A stretch of DNA of 21,409 bases, taken from positions 1 to 21,409 of the forward strand of contig CAZMGG010000100.1 in NCBI GenBank assembly GCA_964565715.1, given 5' to 3'. Each line of letters starts with the position of its first letter. The stretch's first letter is position 1. The position numbers and the translations under genes are program-made. A model generated the notes under the pieces. It was not told the DNA's origin. It worked only from the letters and a program-made list of their open reading frames with translations, and did no database searches. The stretch is from CAZMGG01 sp964565715 (GTDB lineage Bacteria; Planctomycetota; UBA1135; UBA2386). Positions 1 to 9,000 of this stretch are shown here, in pieces.

Positions 1-1386
1 TCAGCCCCGCAGCATCTGCCGCACCAGCGGCGCGAACGTCAGGTACTCCAGCCGGCCGAGCGCCCGCGACAGCTGGGCGAAGGCCAGCACCAGGCTGCCG
101 AGCGCCGCCATGGCGTAGCCGGCGCCGAGCAGCTCGGTGCCCATCTGCAGCCGCTGGCAGGCCCACGGCAGCACCGTGTTGGCCAGCAGGAACATCGCGC
201 TGCTGACCAACGCCACCTTGCGCAGGTCGAAGTACAGCAGCACCAGCACCACGATCAGCAGCAGCCCGTGGAAGAAGGCGCCGAGGCAGCACAGCCGGAA
301 GGCCTTCACCGGCAGGTGCAGGCCGAGCGCCGACAGCAGCATCGGCGCGAACACGATCACCAGGGCGGTGACGAAGCCCTGGCAGCGCAGCAGCAGGATC
401 GCGCCGTCGCGCAGCGTCGCCACCATCTGCTCCCGCTGCCAGCGGATCTGCGCCAGCGGCGCGCCGCCCAGGATCGCGCCGTAGTAGGCCCGGTAGCGAT
501 CGTGGAAGCGCGTCTCCAGGAAGATCAGGTTGATGGCCAGCGCCGGCACGATGGTCAGGTAGGCCAGGAAGCTGGCGCCGTCGTAGACCGGATGGGTCTG
601 CAGCCACGGTCCCCAGCGGTGACCTTCGGCGAGCCAGTAGACGACCTTGTCGCTCCAGATCGCCAGTCCGTAGCACACGCCGATCAGCAGCAGGGACGGC
701 CAGCGGCGCCCTGCCCGCCAGAGGTCGAACGACAGCCGGGCGGGCCGCGGCGTGCCGCGGGCGATGGCGGCCGCCAGCAGCACGAAGGTCAGCCCCTGGC
801 CGGCGGCGATGCCGAGCAGGGCGCCGGCCACGCCGTGGGTCCGGGCCAGCGGCCCGGCGGTGAGCACGGCCACCAGCAGTCCCATCCCGTGCGCCAGCAG
901 GATCAGGCCGTGCCGGCGCAGCACCGTGAGCCAGGTGAGTCCCAGCCAGTTGAGGCCGACGGCGACGAACAGGGCGAGGAACGCCGCCGTGCGCAGCGGT
1001 TCGGTGCCGGCCAGCAGGCAGTAGCCACCGCCCACCAGCAGCAGCAGCGGGCCGGCCACCGCCAGGGCGGCGACGAAGGCCGGCAGCAGTTCGTCGGTGT
1101 CGCCGCGGAACAGCGCATCGGCCAGGTGCCGCGTGAACGGCATCTGCAACGCGCCGATCAGCACCAGGGTGAACGCGAAGCAGTAGGTGACGGTGGCCTG
1201 GAACGTGCCGCGGTCGTCGGCGGACAGTTCGGCCGGCGCCAGCCGATCGATCAGCAGCAGCGTCAGCAGCGTCAGGAGCCAGGGGCCCGAGGTGACCGCC
1301 GCCGCCGCCGCCAGGGCCGACAGCTTGCGCAGGACGCCGGGCCCCGCCAGCAGCACGCGCCGGAGTTCGAAGCCGATGCCCGCCAT
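1..1386 (-). CDS. pelG: PelG, polysaccharide-export flippase-like membrane protein
   Basis: This is a 461-residue, strongly hydrophobic protein with about 12 predicted membrane segments. It opens MAGIGFELRR and ends at a TGA in the first three bases of the window, so the gene is complete. PelG belongs to the MOP/Wzx-like flippase superfamily. In Pseudomonas it forms the inner-membrane Pel synthase with PelD, PelE and PelF and is thought to move the growing galactosamine-rich chain across the membrane. The length is close to the usual figure of about 456. The start lies one base after the pelF stop, and an AGGAGG-type site (complement of 1399-1404) sits about 12 nt upstream. It is the last pel gene visible, and anything downstream lies outside the window. 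Identification rests on the N-terminus, hydrophobic pattern, size and position after PelF. Confidence 0.93.
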   Translation of the reverse strand: MAGIGFELRRVLLAGPGVLRKLSALAAAAAVTSGPWLLTLLTLLLIDRLAPAELSADDRGTFQATVTYCFAFTLVLIGALQMPFTRHLADALFRGDTDELLPAFVAALAVAGPLLLLVGGGYCLLAGTEPLRTAAFLALFVAVGLNWLGLTWLTVLRRHGLILLAHGMGLLVAVLTAGPLARTHGVAGALLGIAAGQGLTFVLLAAAIARGTPRPARLSFDLWRAGRRWPSLLLIGVCYGLAIWSDKVVYWLAEGHRWGPWLQTHPVYDGASFLAYLTIVPALAINLIFLETRFHDRYRAYYGAILGGAPLAQIRWQREQMVATLRDGAILLLRCQGFVTALVIVFAPMLLSALGLHLPVKAFRLCCLGAFFHGLLLIVVLVLLYFDLRKVALVSSAMFLLANTVLPWACQRLQMGTELLGAGYAMAALGSLVLAFAQLSRALGRLEYLTFAPLVRQMLRG

Positions 1387-1387
1387 G

Positions 1388-2884
1388 TCAGACCGCCGCC
1401 TCCTGCACGGCCGACGCGTAGATGCCCCGGTACGCCTCGATCATGGCGGTCCGATCGTGGCACCGCCGGACCCGTTCCTGCAGGTCCTGGCCCAGCCGGC
1501 GCCGCCGCGCCGGATCGGCGTGCAGTTCGCGCAGCAGCCGGGCACACACTCCCGGCGAGGCGATCGGCATCACCGCGCCGCCCGGGCCGATGCCCGCGGC
1601 CTCGCCGAGCAGCATCTCGCGGCAGTCGCCGACGTCGGTGGCCAGCACCGGCACCGAGGCGGCGCCGGCCTCGAGGATCACCAGCGGCTGCGCCTCGCTG
1701 ATGCTGGTCAGCACCAGCACGTCGATCCTGCCGAACGCCACCGCCAGGTCCGTCTGGCCGAGGAACGCCACGCAGTCGTCGAGGCCGAGGTCGTGGGCGA
1801 AGGCGCGGCAGTCGGCGGCGTACAGCGGGTCCTCCTCCATCGGCCCCATGATCTCCACCCGCAGGCCCGGCACCTCGTCGCGCAGCAGCCGCATCGCCTG
1901 CAGGAAGGTGCGCAGGTCCTTGATCGGCGTGATCCGGCCGGCGAAGCCGACGGTGAACGGCGCGTCGGCGCCCCGCGCGGCGACCATCGCCGCCGCCGCG
2001 GCGAAGCGTTCGAGATCGATGCCGTTGGGCACGATCCGCGTCACCGCCGGCGGCGCGCCGTCCTGGATCTGGGTCGTGCGGTTGCCGCGGCTGAGGGTCA
2101 GGATCGGATCGGCGTGGCGGTAGGCGAGCAGGCCGAGCGCGCGGAAGTGGCGATCCCACAGCGCCCGCAGGGCCGGCGCCGCTGGGGCCGGCGCCACGTC
2201 GCGTTCCGGCGGGTCGTGGATCCACTCGGCGGCCTGGATCTCGATGCGGCGCTCGCGGGCGTAGAGCCCGTGCTCGGTGAGGATCATCGGCGCCGCCCGT
2301 TCGAGCCGCGCGATCGCCGCCAGCAGCCCGGCGTAGCCGGTGCACACGGCGTGGTAGCACCTTGCTGCCGGGATCTTCGTGGTCAGCACGCCGAACAGCG
2401 GCTGGTGGACGAAGTGCCAGTTCCAGAAGAAGTCGCGGAAACCCTCCCGCTGCGCCGTCGCGCCGTGCTGCTCCAGCAGGGCCTGCCAGGCCTCCGGCGA
2501 GGCCAGCAGTTCGCGGGTCGCCGCCGGCGCCGCCCGCAGTTCGGGCAGGATCGGCAGCAGCAGGTCCAGCGCCGTCGGATCGGCCTCGGCCAGGGCCTGC
2601 ACGAAGCCGATCGCCTGCCGGAGCGTCCGCCGGCGCAGGCCGCGGCCGCCGCGCACGGGGGCCGGGACCAGGTGACACTCGTCGACGCCGCGCACGTTCG
2701 CCGGCAGTTCGTAGACCGGCCGCCGGTGGAAGCCCGGCCGCGGGCTCACATGCAGGATGGTGAACGTCAGCTCCGGCATGCTGGTGACGAGCGTGTGCAC
2801 CCACGACGACACGCCGCCGCGCACGAACGGGTAGGTGCCCTCGAGCACGAGGCAGACGTCGGCCAGGCCCTCGTCGCGGCTCAT
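1388..2884 (-). CDS. pelF: PelF, GT4-type glycosyltransferase for Pel polysaccharide
   Basis: This 498-residue cytosolic glycosyltransferase closely matches the usual length of about 507. The N-terminus carries the PelF signature EGTYPFVRGGVSSW (residues 15-28), and the C-terminal half has a GT4 donor-site EX7E motif, SISEAQPLVILEAG (about residues 394-407, with E397 and E405). The family uses a UDP-activated sugar to polymerise Pel, and works with the membrane partners PelD, PelE and PelG. I chose the start at 2882-2884 because the signature begins about 15 residues later and because the ATG overlaps the pelE stop (ATGA). The reading frame stays open far upstream, but that part only shadows pelE and pelD. 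The upstream sequence has no clear Shine-Dalgarno site, so translation is probably coupled to pelE. Confidence 0.95.
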   Translation of the reverse strand: MSRDEGLADVCLVLEGTYPFVRGGVSSWVHTLVTSMPELTFTILHVSPRPGFHRRPVYELPANVRGVDECHLVPAPVRGGRGLRRRTLRQAIGFVQALAEADPTALDLLLPILPELRAAPAATRELLASPEAWQALLEQHGATAQREGFRDFFWNWHFVHQPLFGVLTTKIPAARCYHAVCTGYAGLLAAIARLERAAPMILTEHGLYARERRIEIQAAEWIHDPPERDVAPAPAAPALRALWDRHFRALGLLAYRHADPILTLSRGNRTTQIQDGAPPAVTRIVPNGIDLERFAAAAAMVAARGADAPFTVGFAGRITPIKDLRTFLQAMRLLRDEVPGLRVEIMGPMEEDPLYAADCRAFAHDLGLDDCVAFLGQTDLAVAFGRIDVLVLTSISEAQPLVILEAGAASVPVLATDVGDCREMLLGEAAGIGPGGAVMPIASPGVCARLLRELHADPARRRRLGQDLQERVRRCHDRTAMIEAYRGIYASAVQEAAV

Positions 2885-4008
2885 GGCGTCACCGCCGCCG
2901 TCGGCGACGTGCGTCGCGCGGTGAACGCCGCCAGCCACGCCGGCGGCTGCAGCCGCCGGGTGCGCAGGTCGCCGCAGAGCCGGGTGGCCAGACCGAAGTC
3001 GCGCCGCCGGAAGGCGATGGTGGCCCGCGCCACGGCGACCGGCGGCAGCCGGGCTTCGGCCCAAGGCAGACCGTCCAGCAGCGCCGCGGCGGCGTCGTGT
3101 CGGCCCAGCGCGCTGTCCGCCATCGCCAGCGCGGTGGCGGTGGTGGCCGACGGCCACAGGGCGAAGGCCTCGGCGGCCCGCTGCCGCCACAGCCGCACGT
3201 GCCGGCGGGCCGACTCGGCGTCGGCGAGGCCGCTGGTGGCGGCCTGCTGGTGGGCCAGGGCCAGGGCCAGCAGCGCGTCGGCGCGGGCCCGGCCGGTGTC
3301 CGGCATGGCCAGCACCGCCGCCTCCAGCGTCTTCCGCTCGGCCTCCGCCCGCCGTTGCAGCCGGTCGAGTTCGGCGAACGCGCCGAGCCGGATCTCGGCG
3401 TCGTCGCTGCCGAGGCAGCTGCGCAGCAGGGCCAGGTGGTGCGGCTGGCCGAGCCGGGCCAGGGTGCGCAACGCGTTGCGGCGGTGATCGAGGCTGCCGT
3501 GGCGCAGCAGTTCGCGCAGCCCGATCGGCGCGCGTTCGCAGGGGTCGATGCGGGCGGGTCTGGCGATGGGCAGGGTGTCGGCGCCGCCCAGGGACTGCAG
3601 GTGCGCCTGCAGCGCCGTGTCGCTGCGGCGCGGCCGCCGGAGCAGCCAGCCGGCCAGGAGCGGGCCGAAGCCGGGGATCAGCAGGGCGACCAGCAGGACC
3701 AGCAGCGGCTGCACGCGGTCGCGCGGGTGGCGCAGCCGGGCGGCGAGGCCACAGGAGCCGGCGCCGACGAGGTGCAGCAGGGCGGCCGCGCCGAGCCCGG
3801 CTGGATCGGGCCGCGCCAGCAGCAGCGCCGCCGCGCCGATTCCCGCCGTCGCGCCGAGCAGGCCCAGCAGCCCGCCGGCGATCGGTCGCCAGGCATCCGC
3901 AATCAGGGCGTTGCCAGTGCTCGCGCCGCTGCGATGCCCGGGATCCTCCGGAATGGCGTTCCCGGCGCCGTCGTTGCTGCGGTGTCCGGGACCCTCCGGC
4001 ACGTTCAT
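2881..4008 (-). CDS. pelE: PelE-like inner-membrane TPR protein
   Basis: This is a 375-residue protein. Residues about 37-125 contain two to three hydrophobic segments, and the rest is alpha-helical with TPR-like Ala/Leu repeats. That matches PelE, which is usually about 330 residues with two membrane helices and cytosolic TPRs and is a partner of PelD, PelF and PelG. The start at 4006-4008 overlaps the pelD stop (ATGA). A good GGAGG ribosome-binding site lies at the complement of 4016-4020, seven bases upstream, which is the strongest such site in the operon. Before the first membrane segment there is an unusual N-terminal extension made of two 16-residue repeats (PEGPGHRS and PEDPGHRS units). 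PelE is poorly conserved, so the call depends mainly on topology, TPR character and its position between pelD and pelF. Confidence 0.85.
   Translation of the reverse strand: MNVPEGPGHRSNDGAGNAIPEDPGHRSGASTGNALIADAWRPIAGGLLGLLGATAGIGAAALLLARPDPAGLGAAALLHLVGAGSCGLAARLRHPRDRVQPLLVLLVALLIPGFGPLLAGWLLRRPRRSDTALQAHLQSLGGADTLPIARPARIDPCERAPIGLRELLRHGSLDHRRNALRTLARLGQPHHLALLRSCLGSDDAEIRLGAFAELDRLQRRAEAERKTLEAAVLAMPDTGRARADALLALALAHQQAATSGLADAESARRHVRLWRQRAAEAFALWPSATTATALAMADSALGRHDAAAALLDGLPWAEARLPPVAVARATIAFRRRDFGLATRLCGDLRTRRLQPPAWLAAFTARRTSPTAAVTP
3904..3999 (-). repeat. two 16-residue tandem repeats at the PelE N-terminus
   Basis: Residues 4-19 and 20-35 of PelE are near copies: both begin PE-x-PGHRS and end GNA followed by I or L. 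At DNA level the two 48-nt units have diverged but still align over most of their length. They precede the first membrane segment. Confidence 0.7.
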
Positions 4009-5492
4009 CGCGCGGCCTCCGCCGGGGCGAGGTGGCCGAGCTGGCGGGCGAGGATGCGGTCGAGCAGGCGCGTCGATTCGGCCAGCGAACTGCCCAGCGC
4101 GTAGACCTCGGCCGGGGGCACCGGCGTGTCGGGCAGGGCGGCGCGCAGGGCGGCGGTGAGCGCCGCGGCGCGCGGGAAGGCGCTGGCGCCGATGGTGCCC
4201 GGCAGCAGCACGGCGTAGCGGCCGGGCGCGAGCCGGTGCAGCGAGTCGGCAGCACCGAGCAGGCCCGCCGTGGCCCGCCGCACCAGCGCGTCGCCGTCCG
4301 GAACCATGCCTGGGCGCAGCACTGCCAGGTACAGCTCGCCGCCGTGGCGCACGGCGAGGTGCAGTTCGATGCGCAGGAGCCGCGCCAGCGTGGCGGCGTC
4401 GCCGAGCGGCGGCAGGGCCGCGTCGGCCGCAGGCGTCGGCAGGGCCCCGGGCGGCGGCACGCTCAGGCCGAACAGGTGCACGCCCTCGCAGCGGGCCAGG
4501 TTGAGCCGGCGGGAGAGGCGGCGGCGCACGCCTTCCACCGCGGTGGTGGGGGTGGCGGGCAGCACGACGACCCAGCGGCCGGGACGGTCGCCGCGGTAGA
4601 GCGAGTCCGACTCGCGCAGCAGGCCGTGCAGCAGGGCGCCGGTGACGAAGGCATCCATCCGGCGGGCCTGCGCCGGTCCCGGCGTCGTGCCGGTCTCGGC
4701 CTGGATCGCCAGCACCGCCGTCGGCACGCCGAGTTCGCTGGCGCGGGCGGCCTCGCGGCGCAGACGCCAGGGCAGCAGGTGGTGCTCGCCGAGCCACGGC
4801 TGCGGCCGCAGCAGGTCCTTGACTGCCGTGCGCGTGACGGCGGGCCGTTCGCCCCGCGCCGCCCGGGCGAGGCCGACCTCGGTCCACTCGGCGATGCCGG
4901 CCAGGATCGCCGCCACGTCGGCGACGTAGCGCTCGGCGGGCAGTTCGTCGAGGCAGAGCACGGCGGTGACCCGGCCGCGGTGGTCGCGCAGGGGCGCGGT
5001 GACCAGCGGGCCGCGTTCGGGCGGCGTCTGCGCCGGATCGAAGCCGTCGCTCCGTTCGCCGCGGGCCAGCGCCCGCTGCACGAACGGGGAATTGCGCGCG
5101 ATCGCCAGCTCCTCGGCGGTGGTGGCCGGGTCCCAGCCGCGGCTGGCGGCCAGGGCGACGGTTCCGTCCTGGACCGCCAGCATCGAACAGCGGCTCGCGC
5201 CGCAGTGCTCGGTCACCATGTCCAGCGCGATCTCGAACAGCTCGGGGCCGCGGGCCTGCTCGATGCGGCGGGCGGTGTCGATCAGGTTGCCGAACTGCGC
5301 GGTGTGGTCGAGCAGGCGCGCCTTCAGGCGCTGGTTGGCGGCGAACAGGCGCTCGTGCCGTTCGGCGGCGCGGAGGCCGTCCTGCTCGTGGCGCGCCTCC
5401 CGTTCCTGCAGGTCGCGGCAGCGGCGCAGCAGCAGGTCGCGGGGATGGCCGACCAGGAACGCGACCACGTGCCAGACCAGCGGCTCGCGCAT
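4005..5492 (-). CDS. pelD: PelD, C-terminal part: GAF plus two degenerate GGDEF-like domains (c-di-GMP receptor)
   Basis: This 495-residue open frame begins at a piece matching the fourth membrane segment of PelD (about residues 3-16, then PRDLLLRRCRDLQ). A coiled linker (about 25-65), a GAF domain (about 70-210) and a degenerate GGDEF domain follow. The GGDEF active-site motif is lost, but the inhibitory-site motif RESD (R293-D296) is kept, as expected of the PelD c-di-GMP receptor that switches on Pel synthesis. A second degenerate copy follows (about 350-480) with the parallel stretch ADSLHRLAPGRYAVLLPG. PelD is usually about 455 residues, so this extra domain is unusual. The ATG is 15 bases after the TGA ending the upstream fragment, in the same frame and without a clear Shine-Dalgarno site. 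It is therefore uncertain whether this start is used or the TGA is an error. Confidence 0.9.
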   Translation of the reverse strand: MREPLVWHVVAFLVGHPRDLLLRRCRDLQEREARHEQDGLRAAERHERLFAANQRLKARLLDHTAQFGNLIDTARRIEQARGPELFEIALDMVTEHCGASRCSMLAVQDGTVALAASRGWDPATTAEELAIARNSPFVQRALARGERSDGFDPAQTPPERGPLVTAPLRDHRGRVTAVLCLDELPAERYVADVAAILAGIAEWTEVGLARAARGERPAVTRTAVKDLLRPQPWLGEHHLLPWRLRREAARASELGVPTAVLAIQAETGTTPGPAQARRMDAFVTGALLHGLLRESDSLYRGDRPGRWVVVLPATPTTAVEGVRRRLSRRLNLARCEGVHLFGLSVPPPGALPTPAADAALPPLGDAATLARLLRIELHLAVRHGGELYLAVLRPGMVPDGDALVRRATAGLLGAADSLHRLAPGRYAVLLPGTIGASAFPRAAALTAALRAALPDTPVPPAEVYALGSSLAESTRLLDRILARQLGHLAPAEAAR

Positions 5493-5507
5493 CGTCGCGT
5501 AGTCGAA

Positions 5508-6086
5508 TCAGGCCCAGCCGACCACGTCGCCGCCGACGTGCAGCGCGGCGAGGTGCAGGGCGGTGCTGGCCACCGCCGCGACCAGGCCGGCCACCAGGCC
5601 GCGGCCGGCGGCGAACAGCAGGACCAGGAACAGGAACGGATGCGGGGTGGCGAGCGGCCAGCCGAAGCCGTCGCTGCCGAGCTGCACCGCCACCGCCGCC
5701 AGCACGGCGTGGGCCAGCGCCACTTCGCCGAGGACGGCGCCCCAGGTGAAGACGGTGCCCGCGAAGGGACCGCGGTGCCGCGGCAGCGGCGCCGCCGCCG
5801 CCGCCGCCGCTGCGGCGCGTTCGTGGCTGGCACCGCCGTCGTCACCGCGATCACCGTCCCGGTCGAGCCCATCCTCGATCCCATCGTCGAGCCCACCGTC
5901 GGGCCTGTCGTCGAGCCCATCCTCGAGCACCCACCAGTCCGACGCCGCCTCGTCGTCGGCGGTGGCTGTCGCGGCCTCGCCGCGGCCCACCTCGGCCAGC
6001 AGGTCCATGCAGTCCGGGGCGGCGGCGAGCGACGGCCCATCGGCCAACGGCTCGGGCGCTTCGATCGGTTCGTCGGGACGGGGCAT
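5508..6086 (-). CDS. pelD: PelD, N-terminal membrane part, ended by an in-frame TGA
   Basis: This 192-residue fragment supplies the missing front of PelD. Residues 1-112 form an acidic, low-complexity cytosolic extension with 8-residue GLDD-type repeats (55-86) and nine consecutive alanines (91-99). Three hydrophobic segments follow (about 113-138, 148-163 and 164-185). It stops after DVVGWA at a TGA (complement of 5508-5510). The frame then continues without a shift through FDYATMREPLVW into the fourth segment. PelD normally has four N-terminal membrane helices in one chain. The start at 6086 lies five bases after the pelB stop and has no obvious Shine-Dalgarno site, which suggests coupling. 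Together the two parts would make a protein of about 692 residues. The extension is not a known PelD feature, and a later start (for example M27) is possible. Confidence 0.75.
   Translation of the reverse strand: MPRPDEPIEAPEPLADGPSLAAAPDCMDLLAEVGRGEAATATADDEAASDWWVLEDGLDDRPDGGLDDGIEDGLDRDGDRGDDGGASHERAAAAAAAAAPLPRHRGPFAGTVFTWGAVLGEVALAHAVLAAVAVQLGSDGFGWPLATPHPFLFLVLLFAAGRGLVAGLVAAVASTALHLAALHVGGDVVGWA
5829..5924 (-). repeat. 24-nt tandem repeats coding acidic GLDD units in PelD
   Basis: Four 8-residue units (EDGLDDRP, DGGLDDGI, EDGLDRDG and a decayed fourth) are encoded by 24-nt repeats. The 16-mer tcgagcccatcctcga occurs twice on the plus strand, at 5863-5878 and 5911-5926, exactly 48 nt apart. 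A (GCC)n-type alanine run follows at about 5790-5816. Confidence 0.75.
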
Positions 6087-6091
6087 GGGGG

Positions 6092-9000
6092 TCACCAGCG
6101 CAGCAGGATCTCGCAGTGGATGTGGGCGGCATCGGCATCGGCGCCGCCGCGGCCGAAGGCGCGGCCGAAGCCGCCGCCGAGCGAGCACTGGAGGTGCGCC
6201 CGCGGCCGGAAGCAGAGCGCCGCATCGATGCCGAAGCTCTCGGTGTGCTCGTGCAGGTCGTGGCCGAACCAGCCCTCCAGGCGCGAGCCCAGGTGCCGGG
6301 CGAGCTGCTGGTCGACGCTGCCGGCCAGGAACAGCAGGTCGGTACGCCGGCTGACCGGCAGGAGCTGGGCCAGCTCGGCGTCGTCGCGCAGGCGGGTCGG
6401 CCGCACGCCGGCCCAGGCGGCGATCTGCGGGCCGCCGGCGTCGGCGGCGGGGCGGCCGAGATACGGGCTGTCCGGGCCCGGCGGCGCCATCTGCGGCCGG
6501 AAGCGATCGGCGACGGCGACGTCGCTCTGCCGCAGGATCCGGCCGAGGCTCAGTTCGGCGAACCACTCGTCGTCGTCGGGATGGCTGCCGTCGGGCGGCT
6601 GCAGCCGCAGGCGCCGGTATCCGGCGGCGGCCCCGGCCCAGCAACCCGCGCCGAGATCCTGATGGGCGCGCAGGTCGATGCCGTGGCTGCGGCCGCCCAG
6701 CGCTGCCGCGGCGATCGGATCGGTCCAGAGCTGGTCGTGATGGACGCGGACCTCCAGGCTGCGGAACGTCTCGCCGCCGCTGCAGTGGCCACCGGCCCAC
6801 AGCCCGGCGTCGTGGTCGCCGGGCGCGTCGGGAGCCAGCATCACGCCGGCGCCGAGCTGGTCGTGGCCGCGGCCGTGGCGCCAGGCCGCGCCGAGGTCGA
6901 GCAGCGGCGTGTCGGCCACCGCGTCGGCGGTGCCGCCGGCGAACGCCGCGGCGCGGCCGCGGTACTCGGCGGCACCCAGCCGGAAGTGGGCGCGCAGCCG
7001 GTCGTGCAGGGGCAGCGCGCCGATCAGGCCGCCTTCCACGGCGCGGTCGTCGCCGACCTGCCGGTAGGAGACCTGGCCGCCGGCGAGCGAGCCGATGCGG
7101 TCGGCGAGGCGCTGGGCATGGGCCTCGGGGGTGCGGCCGGGCCGGGCGATCGCCCAGCGCTGGTAGGAGGCGAGGGCCTCGCGCAGGTCGCCGCCGCGTT
7201 CCTGCAGGGTGGCGATGGTGGCCAGCAATTCCTCGTCGTCGCCGGTGCCGAGCCGCTGCTGCAGGGGTTCCGCGGCGGCGCCGAAGCGGCCCTCGGCCTG
7301 CAGCAGCTCGCTGCGCATCTGCAGCACGTCGGGATCGTCGGCGCCAAGTTCCGCGGCATGGGCCAGCGCGGTCGCTGCCGGGCCGCGCTGGCCCGAACGG
7401 AGCAGCACGCGGGCCAGTGCGACGTGGGCCGGCAGGTCCGTGGGATCCTGCCGCAGCAGTTCGCGCCAGGCGGCCTCGGCCTCGCTGAGGGAGCCGAGCC
7501 GGAACAGCAGGGTGGCGCGCAGGCGCTGCTGCTGTGGCGAGCGCTCGGCGATCGTGTCGCACGCCTGCAGGGCGAGGCGCAGCTGTTCCTCGACCAGGGC
7601 CGGCTGGCCCGACTGTTCGAGCACGTCGGCCAGCAGCAGGTGCACCTCGGCGTCGCCGCGGGTGCCGCGCAGGAAGCGTTGCAGCCGGTCCGCCGCCTCG
7701 CCTGGCCGCCCGGACCAGGCCAGCGCGCGGCCGGCCTGCAGCAGCGCGTGGGAATCGTCCGGCTGCGCGGCGAGGATGGCGTCGTAGAGCGGCGCGGCGG
7801 CGGCGTAACGGCTGCGCCCGGCCAGCAGGTCGGCGGCCTCGCGCCGGACTCCGGTGCTCACCGGCAGCGCGGCCAGCGCGGTGGCCACCGCCGACGCGGT
7901 GACGTCGCCCGGCTGCAGGCCCAGGATCGCCGCGGCCTCGGCGGTGCGATCCGCTGCCAGCAGGAGGGTCACGAGCCGGAAGCGGTTGTCGGCGTCGTCG
8001 GGGCGGAGGCGCAGCCAGGCCCCGCGGGCGGCCACCAGCCCGGCCTCGTCGGCGGCCCAGTCCAGCCGTTGCAGCCAGGCGGCCCACAGGGCGGGATGCT
8101 CCGGGTGCGCGTGGGCCAGCGCGCCGATCGCCGCGGCCCGCGCCGTGGCATCCTCGCGGGCGTCGGCCAGCGCGAGGAACTGCGCCAGCACCCCGGGCTG
8201 GTCGCCGAAGCGGCGCAGCAGCACGTCGTGCAGGGCCGGCGTCGCCAGGTAGGGCTGCGTCGCCAGCAACGCGGCGAACACCGCCGGCAGGTCGTCGGCG
8301 CGCAGGTCGTCCGCCTGGGCCCGCGCCGCGGCCTGCGCCGGCAGGTCGTCGAGGCCGCAGCGCGCCGCCATCGGCAGCAGCGCGAAGAACTCGCGGGTCG
8401 GGCGGCGTTCGGCCAGCAGCCGGCCGAGCAGCACGCGGGCGTCGGCCTCGCGGTCCAGCGTCACCAGCAGATGCAGCAGTTCCCTGGCAAGGTCGAGGTC
8501 GATCGGCGCGGCGGCGGAACGGCTGAGCAGCGCATCGGCCAGCTCGCCATGCCGCTGCAGGCGGCGCAGCAAATCCTCGTGGGCCGCGACGTCGTCGGCG
8601 GTGCCGTCGGTGCGGAGCTGCCTGCGGACCAGGAGGGCGTCCTCGAGGCGCAGATCCTGTTCGAGCAGCAGGGCCAGCCGCTGCTGGGCGTCGCGCCGCA
8701 AGGGCCCCGGTCCGATCTCCTGCAGCAACGCGATGCCGAGGTCGAGGTCGCCCCACTGCAGGGCGAGCTGCGCGGTGGCCAGTCGGTCGGCGTCGCGCGC
8801 GGTGAGGCGGGCGCGGGCCGCGGCGTGACGCAGCGCGCGATCGGGCTGTTCGAGCGCGAAGCAGGTCTCCACCAGCCGCTGCAGCGAGGCGGCATCGGCT
8901 ACCAGCGTCATCGACTGCTCCAGGGCATCGGCCTCGACCGCGAGGTCGCCGAGCCAGCGGCCGAGGTCGGCCCGCAGCCGCCACCACTCGAGCCCGGCTT

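Noticed and set aside
268..3487. Long plus-strand frames opposite pelG, pelF and pelE.
   Set aside because: They are compositional shadows rich in Arg, Gln and Ala. The opposite strand carries recognisable Pel proteins over the same bases.
5508..5510. Selenocysteine or tryptophan recoding at the pelD TGA.
   Set aside because: Other genes here, including pelG, pelF and tatC, use TGA as stop, so a general code change is excluded. No selenoprotein context or downstream stem-loop was recognised.
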